Origin: Mycolicibacterium mageritense
GTDB lineage: Bacteria > Actinomycetota > Actinomycetes > Mycobacteriales > Mycobacteriaceae
DNA: 64,000 nt
Assembly: GCF_010727475.1 (NCBI RefSeq)
Contig: NZ_AP022567.1
Location: 1 to 64,000 of the forward strand
Direction: 5' to 3'
Below, in pieces: positions 44,730 through 52,656 of the stretch (its first letter is position 1; every line of letters starts with the position of its first letter). Below the pieces are notes generated by a model that worked only from the letters and a program-made list of their open reading frames with translations, did not search any database and was not told where the DNA came from. The position numbers and the translations under genes were made by a program.

Positions 44730-45161
44730 GTGTCAAATCAGATCGCCCTTGCACCGGACATCTCGACGTGGCCCGATGCCGAGCCACAGCTGATCGGCAG
44801 TCGCTGCGCCGACTGTTCGGCCACCACGTTCCCGGCCCAGGCCCGCTGCCCCAGGTGCAGCGGTGCCAACACCGCCGAGGCTCTTCTCCCCCGCCAGGGC
44901 ACATTGATCGCCTGGACCACGCAGGGATTCCCTCCCGGCGCCCCTTACAAGGGGCCGACCGGGAAAGACTTCGTGCCATTCGGTGTCGGCCTCGTGCAGT
45001 TGGGCGACGTCATCCGCGTAGAGGGCCGACTCACCGAAAACGATCCCGCGAAATTGCAATTCGGCATGGACGTGGAACTCACCATGGTTCCGTTCACGAC
45101 GGACGAAGACGGCAACGAAGTCGTCACATTCGCCTTCAAGCCGGCGGGGTCCGGCAAATGA
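44730..45161 (+). CDS. DUF35 zinc-ribbon/OB-fold protein, aldolase partner
   Basis: The protein is 143 residues from GTG 44730. The zinc-ribbon reads GSRCADCSATTFPAQARCPR with the fourth Cys directly after (CPRCSG). An OB-fold (GTLIAWTTQGFPPG, then KDFVPFGVGLVQLGDVIRVE) follows. DUF35 proteins dock to thiolase-like lipid-transfer proteins; in steroid side-chain degradation the Ltp2-ChsH2 pair works as a retro-aldolase. The stop overlaps the ATG of the thiolase-like gene, supporting a complex. Confidence 0.9.
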   Translation: MSNQIALAPDISTWPDAEPQLIGSRCADCSATTFPAQARCPRCSGANTAEALLPRQGTLIAWTTQGFPPGAPYKGPTGKDFVPFGVGLVQLGDVIRVEGRLTENDPAKLQFGMDVELTMVPFTTDEDGNEVVTFAFKPAGSGK

Positions 45162-46303
45162 CCAACGACGTTGCGATCGTCGGGGTCGGGTTGCATCCGT
45201 TCGGCCGCTTCGACAAGACCGCGATGCAGATGGGCGCCGAGGCCATCCAGTTCGCCCTCGACGACGCCGGGATGGCTTGGAAAGAAATCCAATTCGGTTT
45301 CGGTGGCAGCTACGAGGTGTCCAATCCCGATGCGGTCACCCGGTTGGTCGGCCTCACCGGCATCACGTTCACCAACGTGTTCAACGCGTGCGCCACCGCG
45401 GCCAGCGCGATCCAGCAGACCGCCGACACCATCCGCCTCGGCAAGTACGACATCGGCATCGCCATCGGCCTCGACAAGCACCCGCGCGGGGCGTTCACCG
45501 ACGACCCGGCCAAGCTCGCGCTTCCGCAGTGGTACGCCGAGAACGGGCAATTCGTCACCACCAAGTTCTTCGGCATGAAGGCCAACCACTACATCCACAA
45601 GCACAACATCTCGCGGGAGACTTTGGCCCGGGTCGCCAACAAGAACTTCCGCAACGGCATGTTGAACCCGAACGCGTTCCGCCGCAAGGAGATATCCGTC
45701 GACGAGATCCTCGGCTCGGCGGTGCTGAACTATCCGCTGACCCAGTACATGTTCTGCGCCCCCGACGAGGGGGCGGCCGCGGTGATCATGTGCCGCGCCG
45801 ACCTCGCCCACAAGTACACCGACACACCGGTGTACGTGCGCGCCAGTGAGATCCGCACCCGCACCTATGGCGCCTACGAGGTACACGCGACCTCAGCACC
45901 GCTCGACGAGGATCCGTCACCCACCGTGTACGCGGCCAAGGCCGCCTACGAGGCAGCCGGGATCGGCCCCGAAGACGTCGACATCGCCCAGCTGCAGGAC
46001 ACCGACGCGGGCGCCGAGGTCATCCACATGGCCGAGACCGGTCTGTGTGCCGACGGCGAGCAGGAGAAGCTGCTGGCCGACGGCGCCACCGAGATCCACG
46101 GATCGATCCCGGTCAACACCGACGGTGGGCTCATCGCCAACGGCGAACCCATAGGCGCGTCGGGCCTGCGCCAGATGCACGAGCTGGTCCGCCAATTGCG
46201 CGGCGAGGCAGGCGAACGCCAGGTGCCCGGCAACCCACGCGTCGGCCTGGCTCAGGTCTACGGCGCACCCGGCACGGCGTCCGCGACGATCTTGTCCCTC
46301 TAG
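45158..46303 (+). CDS. Thiolase-like lipid-transfer protein (SCP-x/Ltp type), probable aldolase
   Basis: The protein is 381 residues, ATGA-coupled to the DUF35 gene. It has the thiolase fold: N-terminal VAIVGVGLHPFGRF, the nucleophile loop FNACATAASAI (Cys 78), IAQLQDTDAGAEVIHMAETG, and the C-terminal VNTDGGLIANGEPIGASGLR. In true thiolases this last block reads GHPxGxxG; here His is replaced by Glu (GEPIGASG). Claisen cleavage is therefore unlikely and retro-aldol chemistry is plausible. With DUF35 it should shorten or split a CoA-bound intermediate. Confidence 0.88.
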   Translation: MTNDVAIVGVGLHPFGRFDKTAMQMGAEAIQFALDDAGMAWKEIQFGFGGSYEVSNPDAVTRLVGLTGITFTNVFNACATAASAIQQTADTIRLGKYDIGIAIGLDKHPRGAFTDDPAKLALPQWYAENGQFVTTKFFGMKANHYIHKHNISRETLARVANKNFRNGMLNPNAFRRKEISVDEILGSAVLNYPLTQYMFCAPDEGAAAVIMCRADLAHKYTDTPVYVRASEIRTRTYGAYEVHATSAPLDEDPSPTVYAAKAAYEAAGIGPEDVDIAQLQDTDAGAEVIHMAETGLCADGEQEKLLADGATEIHGSIPVNTDGGLIANGEPIGASGLRQMHELVRQLRGEAGERQVPGNPRVGLAQVYGAPGTASATILSL

Positions 46304-46376
46304 TTTTTCCGCGAGCAGACGCGCAGGTACCCGGAAAACACTGTTACACGGTACTTTTGCGTCTGCTCGCGGAAAG
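46304..46376. terminator. Bidirectional hairpin with GCGAGCAGACG arms
   Basis: The arms 46304-46331 and 46349-46376 pair over about 28 bp with a few mismatches around GCGAGCAGACGC, and have T-runs at both outer ends. The hairpin fills the gap between two convergent units, so it can stop transcription from both sides. It shares its arm core with the hairpin at 19381. Confidence 0.8.
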
Positions 46377-46378
46377 AA

Positions 46379-46663
46379 TCACCACAGGTAGATGGCGAGC
46401 ACGGTGCCCCACAGCACCAGCAACCAACCGTCGGTGACCCAGCGCAGCCAGTGCGGCGCGCTCCGGATCTCCATGAAGTACCGGAACACCAGCCGGCACT
46501 TCACCAATCCCAGCACAAGCACGATCATGGTGATCGGCACACTGGGTTGCGGCGTGGCGTCCCCGCGGACGGGGCCCACCCACCAGGACGCCACGGTGAG
46601 CACGCTCAGCGCCAGCCACACATAGGTGATCAGCCGGCCTTCGGTTCGGGTCCGGGTCGTCAA
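46379..46663 (-). CDS. Cytochrome c oxidase subunit IV-like membrane protein (NorF/COX4-type)
   Basis: The protein is 94 residues with three helices: LITYVWLALSVLTVASWWVG, SVPITMIVLVLGLVKCRLVF and WVTDGWLLVLWGTVLAIYLW. The pattern, with KCRLVFRYFMEIRSAPHWLR between helices 2 and 3, matches the small prokaryotic subunit IV/NorF family. It is last in a four-gene operon, four bases after the subunit III-like gene. No catalytic subunit I is nearby. Confidence 0.8.
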   Translation of the reverse strand: MTTRTRTEGRLITYVWLALSVLTVASWWVGPVRGDATPQPSVPITMIVLVLGLVKCRLVFRYFMEIRSAPHWLRWVTDGWLLVLWGTVLAIYLW

Positions 46664-46667
46664 AACG

Positions 46668-47270
46668 TCACCTCATCACGTAGACCAGGGTGAAAATCAC
46701 GATCCACAGCAGATCCACCAGGTGCCAGTAGATGGCTCCGGTTTCGACCAGCGTGACCCGCCTGCCCTTCGGGTTGCGCAGCTCGGCACAGCTGACGCCG
46801 AGGAACACCAACCCGAGCGCGACGTGGAACAGGTGCACGCCCGTGAGCAGGTAATAGAACATGAAGAAGTCGTTGCTCGGAAAGGTCAGCCCCTGACCGA
46901 TTTTCGCCGACCACTCGAAGGCCTTGATCGCCATGAACACCACACCGCACGCCCCGCCGCACAGTGTGAGCTGAATGGCTCTGCGGTACTGCCCGTCGCG
47001 GGTTGCCAGCACGCTACGCGCGACGAACCACGAACTGCCCAGCAGCACCAGGGTATTGGCGACACCGAAGTTGATGCTCAGGTGCCGCTGCGACTCCAAG
47101 AAAAACTCAGGCTGCCGGGCCCGGTAAACCATGAAGATGACGAAGTACGCCGAGAAGATCACCAGATCCCCGAGGACGAACACCCACATGTTCGAGTCGC
47201 TGGGCAGATGCGGTTTCGGGGTGCCGACATCGGTTCTTGCCTCGGCGTCCAGCTGCCCGGTTTCCGTCAT
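46668..47270 (-). CDS. Cytochrome c oxidase subunit III-like protein (NorE type)
   Basis: The protein is 200 residues with five helices. NMWVFVLGDLVIFSAYFVIF opens the fold, FSNDFF-like FPSNDFFMFYYLLTGVHLFH lies in the middle, and ETGAIYWHLVDLLWIVIFTL closes it. The GVHLFHV and YWHLVDLLWI blocks are characteristic of subunit III/NorE. It is shorter than the seven-helix main-oxidase subunit III. It lacks partner subunits I and II here, so it is not a standard oxidase operon. Confidence 0.85.
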   Translation of the reverse strand: MTETGQLDAEARTDVGTPKPHLPSDSNMWVFVLGDLVIFSAYFVIFMVYRARQPEFFLESQRHLSINFGVANTLVLLGSSWFVARSVLATRDGQYRRAIQLTLCGGACGVVFMAIKAFEWSAKIGQGLTFPSNDFFMFYYLLTGVHLFHVALGLVFLGVSCAELRNPKGRRVTLVETGAIYWHLVDLLWIVIFTLVYVMR

Positions 47271-47276
47271 GTGCCC

Positions 47277-48029
47277 TCAGTCCTGGATCTGCTCGTCGGG
47301 TGACTGGCGTTTGATCGTCACGAACAGCAGATAGATGATCGAGGTCTGCCAGACCACGAACACCACTGTGCCCAGGTAGAAGCTGATCGACCCGTTCCAC
47401 GCCAGCGGGCCCGACGTGAAGATGAAGACCGGGCCGGCGAGGAGCTCGGTGACTATCATCCAGATCGACATGTAGGCAAGCCATTTGGGAAGGATTCCGT
47501 TGCGGTCCAGGAAGATCGCCAGCGCGAGCACCATGTTCTGCGTGCAGAAGCACCCCAGTGACCCCACGAACGACAGCAACGCGAGATCGTAGAGCATCGC
47601 GACGATGTGCGGATCGCGCTCGGGGCGGAATGCGGCTGCGAGGAACGAGAATGCCGCCATGAGACAGCCCGGCACGGCGCCGACCACGAGCGCCGCGATG
47701 TAGCCGTACGCGAACACCGGGGCCACTGTCATGCGCTTGATCTGCAGCGCGATGAGACCGTTTGCCACCCCGGTGAATCCGATGAAGAACATCAGCAGCG
47801 CGAACCCGATCCGGATGGTCGGCGCATGATCGGCGAAGAACGCGACGATCTGATCCTGATTGATGTCGGGACGCGGCGGCGGCATCACCCGGGTCAGGAC
47901 GACGAAGATTAGCCCGAAGATGACATAGAAGACCGGTATGGTCCACCAACAGATCCACTGGTCGATCTTGGGCCGGCGCTGCCACGGCACGCGCTCGCCG
48001 CGCTCGACGGCGGGGAGGGACGCGGTCAT
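47277..48029 (-). CDS. Six-helix membrane protein, paralogue of the next gene
   Basis: The protein is 250 residues from ATG 48029, coupled to the upstream gene by ATGA. Six hydrophobic helices are visible (for example WWTIPVFYVIFGLIFVVLT and ISFYLGTVVFVVWQTSIIYL). It shares with its neighbour IALQIKRMTVAPVFAYGYI, AAAFRPERDP, an FxxQNxxLALA(I/V)xLD block and GPLAWxGxxSFxL. A duplication of one ancestral gene is clear. No family name is recognised; association with subunit III/IV-like proteins suggests an electron-transfer or heme-related membrane complex. Confidence 0.7.
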   Translation of the reverse strand: MTASLPAVERGERVPWQRRPKIDQWICWWTIPVFYVIFGLIFVVLTRVMPPPRPDINQDQIVAFFADHAPTIRIGFALLMFFIGFTGVANGLIALQIKRMTVAPVFAYGYIAALVVGAVPGCLMAAFSFLAAAFRPERDPHIVAMLYDLALLSFVGSLGCFCTQNMVLALAIFLDRNGILPKWLAYMSIWMIVTELLAGPVFIFTSGPLAWNGSISFYLGTVVFVVWQTSIIYLLFVTIKRQSPDEQIQD

Positions 48030-48760
48030 CGGGACACCGGTTGGGCGGCAAAGGTTTCCGGGAGCGCCCGGTCTTCGAGGGACTGCCGTTTCACCGCCGC
48101 CCACACCACGCAGAACAGTACCCCGACGTTGACGCAGAACGCGCCGAGTCGCAGCCAGAACGACACGGCGCCGTCCCACGCCAGCGGACCCGTCTGGAAC
48201 ACCACCGCAAACGCCGCGGGCGTCATCGCCGCGGCGGTGACGACGCTGAACGGGGCCACCCACCGCGGGAAGACCGGCCGTTCGGTTGCGTCGAGCCAGA
48301 CCGCAAGGGCCAGACAGAGGTTCTGTACGACGAACATGCCGACGGGCGCGATGAAGATCAGCCAGGCCATGTCGTTGAGCAACTGGACCAGCGCGGGGTC
48401 GCGGCCGGGGCGAAACGCCGCAACGAGCCACAGGATGTCGGCGATCGCGAACATCGTCGCACCGGTGGAGACCGCGCCGATGTAGCTGTAGGCCAGCACG
48501 TGACTGGGTGTGGCCATCCGCTTGATCTGCACCACGATCACCATGAAGAACGGGATCAGCATGATGGCGCACAGGTTGAACGTGATCATGGCGAACCGGA
48601 TACGTGCGGCGTTGGCGGCGAAGAACGCTGCGACTTCGTCCGCGGGAAGACGGGGCGACATGGGTGGCAGGAAGCCCGGAAACGCGAAGAACGCCACGAT
48701 CATCACGCCGGCGAAGAACAACGTGAGCCACAAGCTGATCCACTGGGCCCTGGTACTCAT
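48026..48760 (-). CDS. Six-helix membrane protein, first gene of the subunit III/IV-like operon
   Basis: The protein is 244 residues, with six helices starting at WISLWLTLFFAGVMIVAFFA. It shares VVQIKRMATPSHVLAYSYIG, VAAFRPGRDPALVQLLNDMA and FVVQNLCLALAVWLD with the downstream paralogue. An acidic loop (LPADEVAAFFAANAARIR) after helix 1 is conserved between the two. Its upstream gap to the TetR stop (48761-48949) contains a weak GAGAAT-type site. Confidence 0.7.
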   Translation of the reverse strand: MSTRAQWISLWLTLFFAGVMIVAFFAFPGFLPPMSPRLPADEVAAFFAANAARIRFAMITFNLCAIMLIPFFMVIVVQIKRMATPSHVLAYSYIGAVSTGATMFAIADILWLVAAFRPGRDPALVQLLNDMAWLIFIAPVGMFVVQNLCLALAVWLDATERPVFPRWVAPFSVVTAAAMTPAAFAVVFQTGPLAWDGAVSFWLRLGAFCVNVGVLFCVVWAAVKRQSLEDRALPETFAAQPVSR

Positions 48761-48879
48761 CGGATCGCTCGTCCCTCCCCGCGCCTGCCACTAGCCGATC
48801 GGCTACTTTCGACGCTAGCGCCGAGCGCTATACCGCGTCAACGGTGGATGCAAATCCGGGTACCACTGACGTAATTATC

Positions 48880-48897
48880 GTTCTACAATTCGAGAAT
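48880..48897. promoter_or_regulatory. Degenerate GAGAAT-type site upstream of the subunit III/IV-like operon
   Basis: GTTCTA (48880-48885) and GAGAAT (48892-48897) are separated by six rather than seven bases, and only the right half is exact. It lies 120-137 bases before the operon start, so support is weak. Confidence 0.25.
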
Positions 48898-48949
48898 GCG
48901 GTTTCCGTGTGAGCCCGCGAAGACTGCGCCGCCGACCGGGGCAGACGGC

Positions 48950-49561
48950 TCAGGCCGACACCTCGACGGGCTGCGGCTCGCCCTCCAGCCGCCGCAACCA
49001 GCCTTCACAGAATTCGATCACCTCGGCATGCCCTGCCGACATCCCGAGCGCCTGCTCCATCACCATCACGCGCGACACGCTCGTGGCGAACACGGTCCAC
49101 ACCACGGGCGGCACCTCGGATGCGTCGACGCCATAACGCTGCAGCGCGGCGGTCATGGCTTTCGTCTGTTCCTCACGGAACTTCTCGGCGTAGCGGCCGA
49201 TCTCGGTTCGGAGCACCTTCCGGTGGTTTGCCAGACCCATGATCTCCATGGTCAGCCTGGTGGCACTCGGATCGGTGCCGAACCGCCACAGCGCCCACAG
49301 CGGCTGCGCCGAGTTCAACGCCAGCGCCTGGGCTTCCAACCCCTGCTCGGCCCGCCGGCGGAACACCTCGAGGAACAAGTCGTCCATCGTGCGGAAGTAG
49401 TAATGCACCAGCTGAGGCTTCAGGCCGGCCTTGTCCGCCACGCGCCGCGACGTCACCGCCGCATACCCCTCGTCGATCATCAACTGTTCGGCAGCGTCGA
49501 GCAGCACGACCCGGTTCTTGGCGTCCGGCGCCCCGATCCTTCGCGCCGATCCCATGGCCAT
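48950..49561 (-). CDS. TetR family transcriptional regulator
   Basis: The chosen start is ATG 49561, with AGGAG five bases upstream; ATG 49555 is also possible. The product is about 203 residues. The HTH reads RVVLLDAAEQLMIDEGYAAV, then TSRRVADKAGLKPQLVHYYF, a standard TetR N-terminus. The C-terminal ligand domain is helical. It diverges from the P450 gene across a 185-base gap that contains a double TGCTnAGCA palindrome, so it probably represses itself and the P450. It ends 189 bases before the start of the subunit III/IV-like operon. Confidence 0.9.
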   Translation of the reverse strand: MAMGSARRIGAPDAKNRVVLLDAAEQLMIDEGYAAVTSRRVADKAGLKPQLVHYYFRTMDDLFLEVFRRRAEQGLEAQALALNSAQPLWALWRFGTDPSATRLTMEIMGLANHRKVLRTEIGRYAEKFREEQTKAMTAALQRYGVDASEVPPVVWTVFATSVSRVMVMEQALGMSAGHAEVIEFCEGWLRRLEGEPQPVEVSA

Positions 49562-49643
49562 CCCCTCTCCTGCGCCACCGCACGTTGCCACGCAGATCGT
49601 AGCTGCGCCACGCCGCGTGATCTTGACCACGACTCTACCGCCA

Positions 49644-49663
49644 TGCTAAGCAGATGCTCAGCA
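49644..49663. promoter_or_regulatory. Double palindrome TGCTNAGCANNTGCTNAGCA in the TetR-P450 gap
   Basis: TGCTAAGCA (49644-49652) and TGCTCAGCA (49655-49663) are two 9-bp palindromes exactly 11 bases apart, and the outer ATGCT/AGCAT also pair. One-turn spacing suits two dimers of a TetR-type repressor. The site differs from the GAGAAT palindromes of the rest of the cluster. Confidence 0.65.
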
Positions 49664-49746
49664 TTTTCGTCTCAATCCGTCCGCGCGGTGCAGCCCGCCG
49701 CGAAAACCACCGCAGCGCAAGCAGATTTCGGGAGGCAGCGCACACC

Positions 49747-51039
49747 ATGACAGATGCCGGGACAACCGATTACGACACGGTCGACTACTTCACCGATCAG
49801 TCCCTGGTGCCCGATCCGCACCCGTACTTCGACCACCTCCGCAGCAAGTGTCCTGTGGCGCGCGAACCCAACTACGGCGTGCTCGCGATCACCAGCTTCG
49901 AAGAAGCCACCACGGTGCTCAAGGACACCGACACCTTCTCGTCGTGCATCGCCGTCGGCGGCCCGTTCCCGCCGCTGCCCTTCACGCCCGAGGGCGACGA
50001 CATCAGCGAGCAGATCGACAAACACCGCGCCGAACTCCCGATGTTCGAGCACATGGTCACCATGGACCCGCCGCAGCACACCGATGCGCGCTCGCTGCTG
50101 AACCGGTTGCTGACCCCGCGCCGTCTCAAGGAGAACGAGGACTTCATGTGGCGTCTCGCCGACGAGTGCCTCGACGACTTCATCGACAACGGCAAGTGCG
50201 AGTTCCTGTCGGCGTACGCCAAACCGTTCTCCCTGCTGGTGATCGCCGACCTGCTCGGCGTCCCCGAAAGTGACCACGACGAGTTCCGGCATGTGCTCGG
50301 CGCGCCCCGGCCTGGTGCCATCGTGGGTTCACTGGAGGGCGACCAGCTCGCGATGAACCCGCTGGCCTGGCTCGACGACAAGTTCGTCGGCTACCTCGAG
50401 GACCGCCGCGAGAATCCGCGCGACGACGTCCTCACCGCGCTGGCGACCGCGAAATACCCGGACGGGTCGACGCCCGAGGTGATCGACGTGGTCCGTTCTG
50501 CGACATTCCTTTTCGCGGCGGGACAGGAAACCACCACCAAGCTGCTGTCCGCGTCGCTGCGCGTACTGGGCGACCGGCCGGACATCCAGCAGGCGTTGCG
50601 TGACGACCGGAGCCGAATCCCGACCTTCGTCGAGGAAGCACTGCGAATGGACGCCCCGGTCAAGAGCCAGTTCCGGTTGGCCAAGAAGCACACCGAACTC
50701 GGCGGTGTCGACGTGCCTGCGGGTACGACGCTCATGGTGTGCCCGGGTGCGGTCAACCGCGACCCGATCCGGTTCGAGGATCCGCACACGTTCAGCCTCG
50801 ATCGCAAGAACGTGCGCGAGCACATCGCGTTCGGCCGTGGCGTTCACAGCTGCCCGGGCGGCCCGCTGGCCCGGGTCGAGGGCCGGGTCTCGATCGAACG
50901 CATCCTCGATCGCATGGCCGACATCGGTATCGACGAGGAGCATCACGGCCCCGCCGACGATCGGCGCTACACCTACGAGCCGACCTACATCCTGCGCGGC
51001 CTGACAGCACTCAACATCACGTTCACTCCGCTGCGGTGA
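49747..51039 (+). CDS. Cytochrome P450
   Basis: The protein is 430 residues from ATG 49747, with GGGAGG upstream. P450 marks are the I-helix FAAGQETTTKLL, ExxR in VEEALRMDAP, and the heme loop FGRGVHSCPGGPLAR with the ligand Cys 369. It is a soluble bacterial type needing ferredoxin and reductase, which are not encoded nearby. It probably hydroxylates the lipid, steroid or terpenoid substrate of the cluster; its family number cannot be assigned by eye. Confidence 0.93.
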   Translation: MTDAGTTDYDTVDYFTDQSLVPDPHPYFDHLRSKCPVAREPNYGVLAITSFEEATTVLKDTDTFSSCIAVGGPFPPLPFTPEGDDISEQIDKHRAELPMFEHMVTMDPPQHTDARSLLNRLLTPRRLKENEDFMWRLADECLDDFIDNGKCEFLSAYAKPFSLLVIADLLGVPESDHDEFRHVLGAPRPGAIVGSLEGDQLAMNPLAWLDDKFVGYLEDRRENPRDDVLTALATAKYPDGSTPEVIDVVRSATFLFAAGQETTTKLLSASLRVLGDRPDIQQALRDDRSRIPTFVEEALRMDAPVKSQFRLAKKHTELGGVDVPAGTTLMVCPGAVNRDPIRFEDPHTFSLDRKNVREHIAFGRGVHSCPGGPLARVEGRVSIERILDRMADIGIDEEHHGPADDRRYTYEPTYILRGLTALNITFTPLR

Positions 51040-51066
51040 CCGAGCGTTCGGAACCGCTCCTCCGAA

Positions 51067-51085
51067 GCGAGAATGATATTCTCGC
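51067..51085. promoter_or_regulatory. Perfect extended operator GCGAGAAT-gat-ATTCTCGC
   Basis: The 8-bp half-sites match exactly with a 3-base spacer, the best palindrome of the set. It lies after the P450 stop and about 90 bases before the exported-protein gene at 51174, in front of that two-gene unit. Confidence 0.65.
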
Positions 51086-51173
51086 CGGATGCAGGTGATA
51101 TTCCGGATCGTCCTCGCCTTCGCGTGATGTCGTTCTATAGTCGGCCGAGCGGGGCGAATCATGGAGGGACACG

Positions 51174-51644
51174 GTGAAATCCGGTTTGCTGAGCACGGTC
51201 ATGGGCACCGCTCTGGTGGCGGTGGCGATCATCCTGGCCCCGCCCGCGTCAGCCGTCATGCCGTTCGGCAACTATGACCTGCACATACCGGACCGGAGAG
51301 ACTTTCACACCTGGGTGTTGTCAGCCCTGGCCCCGTGCCGGGGAGAGAACAACGTGAAACGGCACGACTGCCTCGAGATCGAGCTCGTTCCCCGGCCGAT
51401 CGCCAAGGCGCAGCAGAGCACCCGCGAGGCCAATCTGGTCGACGGTCGCTACACGGTGACCGTCGACGACCCGTTCGGGCTCCGCTGCGGTGACATCTAT
51501 TACGGTCCCACCATCCCCACCCACGACGTTTACAGCTGGGACGCCAATACCCTGGTCGGGGAAGTGGTTTCGACTTTCGACGCCGCATGCGACAACGCAC
51601 CGGGCGGTTCGCTCACCTACCCCATCACCTTGACGAGGATGTGA
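51174..51644 (+). CDS. Small exported protein, unknown
   Basis: The protein is 156 residues from GTG 51174. The signal peptide MKSGLLSTVMGTALVAVAII ends near PPASA. The mature part has four cysteines (APCRGEN, RHDCLEIE, GLRCGDIYY, DAACDNA), likely two disulfides, and a beta-rich TVTVDDPFGLRCGDIYYGPT. Small beta-rich exported proteins of this kind often accompany Mce loci. It is followed after three bases by another exported protein. Confidence 0.75.
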   Translation: MKSGLLSTVMGTALVAVAIILAPPASAVMPFGNYDLHIPDRRDFHTWVLSALAPCRGENNVKRHDCLEIELVPRPIAKAQQSTREANLVDGRYTVTVDDPFGLRCGDIYYGPTIPTHDVYSWDANTLVGEVVSTFDAACDNAPGGSLTYPITLTRM

Positions 51645-51647
51645 TCG

Positions 51648-52076
51648 ATGCGGGCCGTATCAGCCTTCGCCGCGGCCACAGCGGCGCTCACGTCGATCGG
51701 CGGTGGACTGACGGCCGCAGCCCCGGCCGTGGCCGAGGAGCCGGTGCTGCATCACGTCCGCTACACCGTGACGGCCGATGCGCCGTTCTGGGCCACGATC
51801 TACTACCGCGACGTCGACCCGCCGAGCTGGTCCGACTACAGCCACAACCCGTATGAGTTCAGCCCGCGCGCCGACGCCGACATCGGCCCGAGCCAACCGT
51901 GGATCCATGACACCATGCTCGCCGACCCGAATTCGTGGGCGATGGTGACCGTGCAGAGCGGCGATGCACCGAACATCCCGCTACCCGGATTCAACTGCAC
52001 CCTCGAGGTCGACGGGGTCGTCGTGAAGAGCAACAGCGGCCCCAAGGGCGCGCTGTGCTCGCTCCGCAACTGGTGA
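51648..52076 (+). CDS. Small exported protein with MmpS-like beta fold
   Basis: The protein is 142 residues. The signal peptide ends near APAVAEEP. The mature part VRYTVTADAPFWATIYYRDV, then DPPSWSDYSHNPYEF, with two cysteines near the C-terminus (FNCTLEVDG, ALCSLRNW), resembles the exported domain of MmpS proteins but lacks their membrane anchor. It is in the same unit as the gene at 51174. Role unknown. Confidence 0.72.
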   Translation: MRAVSAFAAATAALTSIGGGLTAAAPAVAEEPVLHHVRYTVTADAPFWATIYYRDVDPPSWSDYSHNPYEFSPRADADIGPSQPWIHDTMLADPNSWAMVTVQSGDAPNIPLPGFNCTLEVDGVVVKSNSGPKGALCSLRNW

Positions 52077-52116
52077 AAAGCCCGCACAACACCTGAGCCG
52101 GGTGGCTCAGTTGCCC

Positions 52117-52515
52117 TCAGGTGTCCCCGCGGCGCCAGAGCACGTCACCGTTCATCGGGACGCATGTGAGGAACAACCCGTCCGGCGCCTGCGCGACCAT
52201 GTTGAGTTCGGTCGGGCACGGACTGTTCTCATCCCGGATTCCGGCCAACGGCGGAGAGCGGAACCAGCGTGGCTCGTACCGCCGCGGCGATCCGCAGAAC
52301 ACCAGCCGACCGGGCTGGATGGAGGGTCCGGCCAGCGCCACCCCGAATACGAAGTAGGTGGTGTTGTCGCAGGGGGATCCCAGCACCACGTCCGGCCTGA
52401 TACCCGGAACGCAGAACGCGTCATTGCAGGCTTGAGGTCCGGCATTCGCCTGTGGGGCAGCCAAGGTTCCGGCGACAATAGCTGAGACGGCCGCCGCCGC
52501 CACCATCACACGCAC
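52117..52515 (-). CDS. Small exported Cys-rich protein
   Basis: The chosen start is GTG 52515, with GGGAAA nine bases upstream; ATG 52506 is also possible. A signal peptide (MVAAAAVSAIVAGTLAAPQA) ends at NAG. The mature part has six cysteines (ACNDAFCVPG, GSPCDNTT, LVFCGSP, NSPCPTE, LTCVPMN), suggesting three disulfides. It is transcribed convergently with the 51648 gene and divergently from the 52704 gene; candidate operators lie in the divergent gap. Confidence 0.72.
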   Translation of the reverse strand: MRVMVAAAAVSAIVAGTLAAPQANAGPQACNDAFCVPGIRPDVVLGSPCDNTTYFVFGVALAGPSIQPGRLVFCGSPRRYEPRWFRSPPLAGIRDENSPCPTELNMVAQAPDGLFLTCVPMNGDVLWRRGDT

Positions 52516-52544
52516 GTTGCCACTTTCCCACACTTGAAAACGAA

Positions 52545-52563
52545 ATTCTCTGTATCGAAGAAG
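52545..52563. promoter_or_regulatory. Imperfect ATTCTC-N7-AAGAAG operator
   Basis: The left half is exact and the right half matches four of six bases of GAGAAT. It lies 30 bases before the start of the leftward Cys-rich exported-protein gene. Confidence 0.4.
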
Positions 52564-52656
52564 AATACTCCATCGCTTTCGACCTCAGTGCGGAACGCGG
52601 TTCGCGACGTCGGCAAACGTCCGCCGAATCACTGAAGCGACCCCGTCGCGACTGAT

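Noticed and set aside
46379..48760. Complete terminal oxidase operon
   Set aside because: Subunits I and II are absent, so the genes are described as subunit III/IV-like only.
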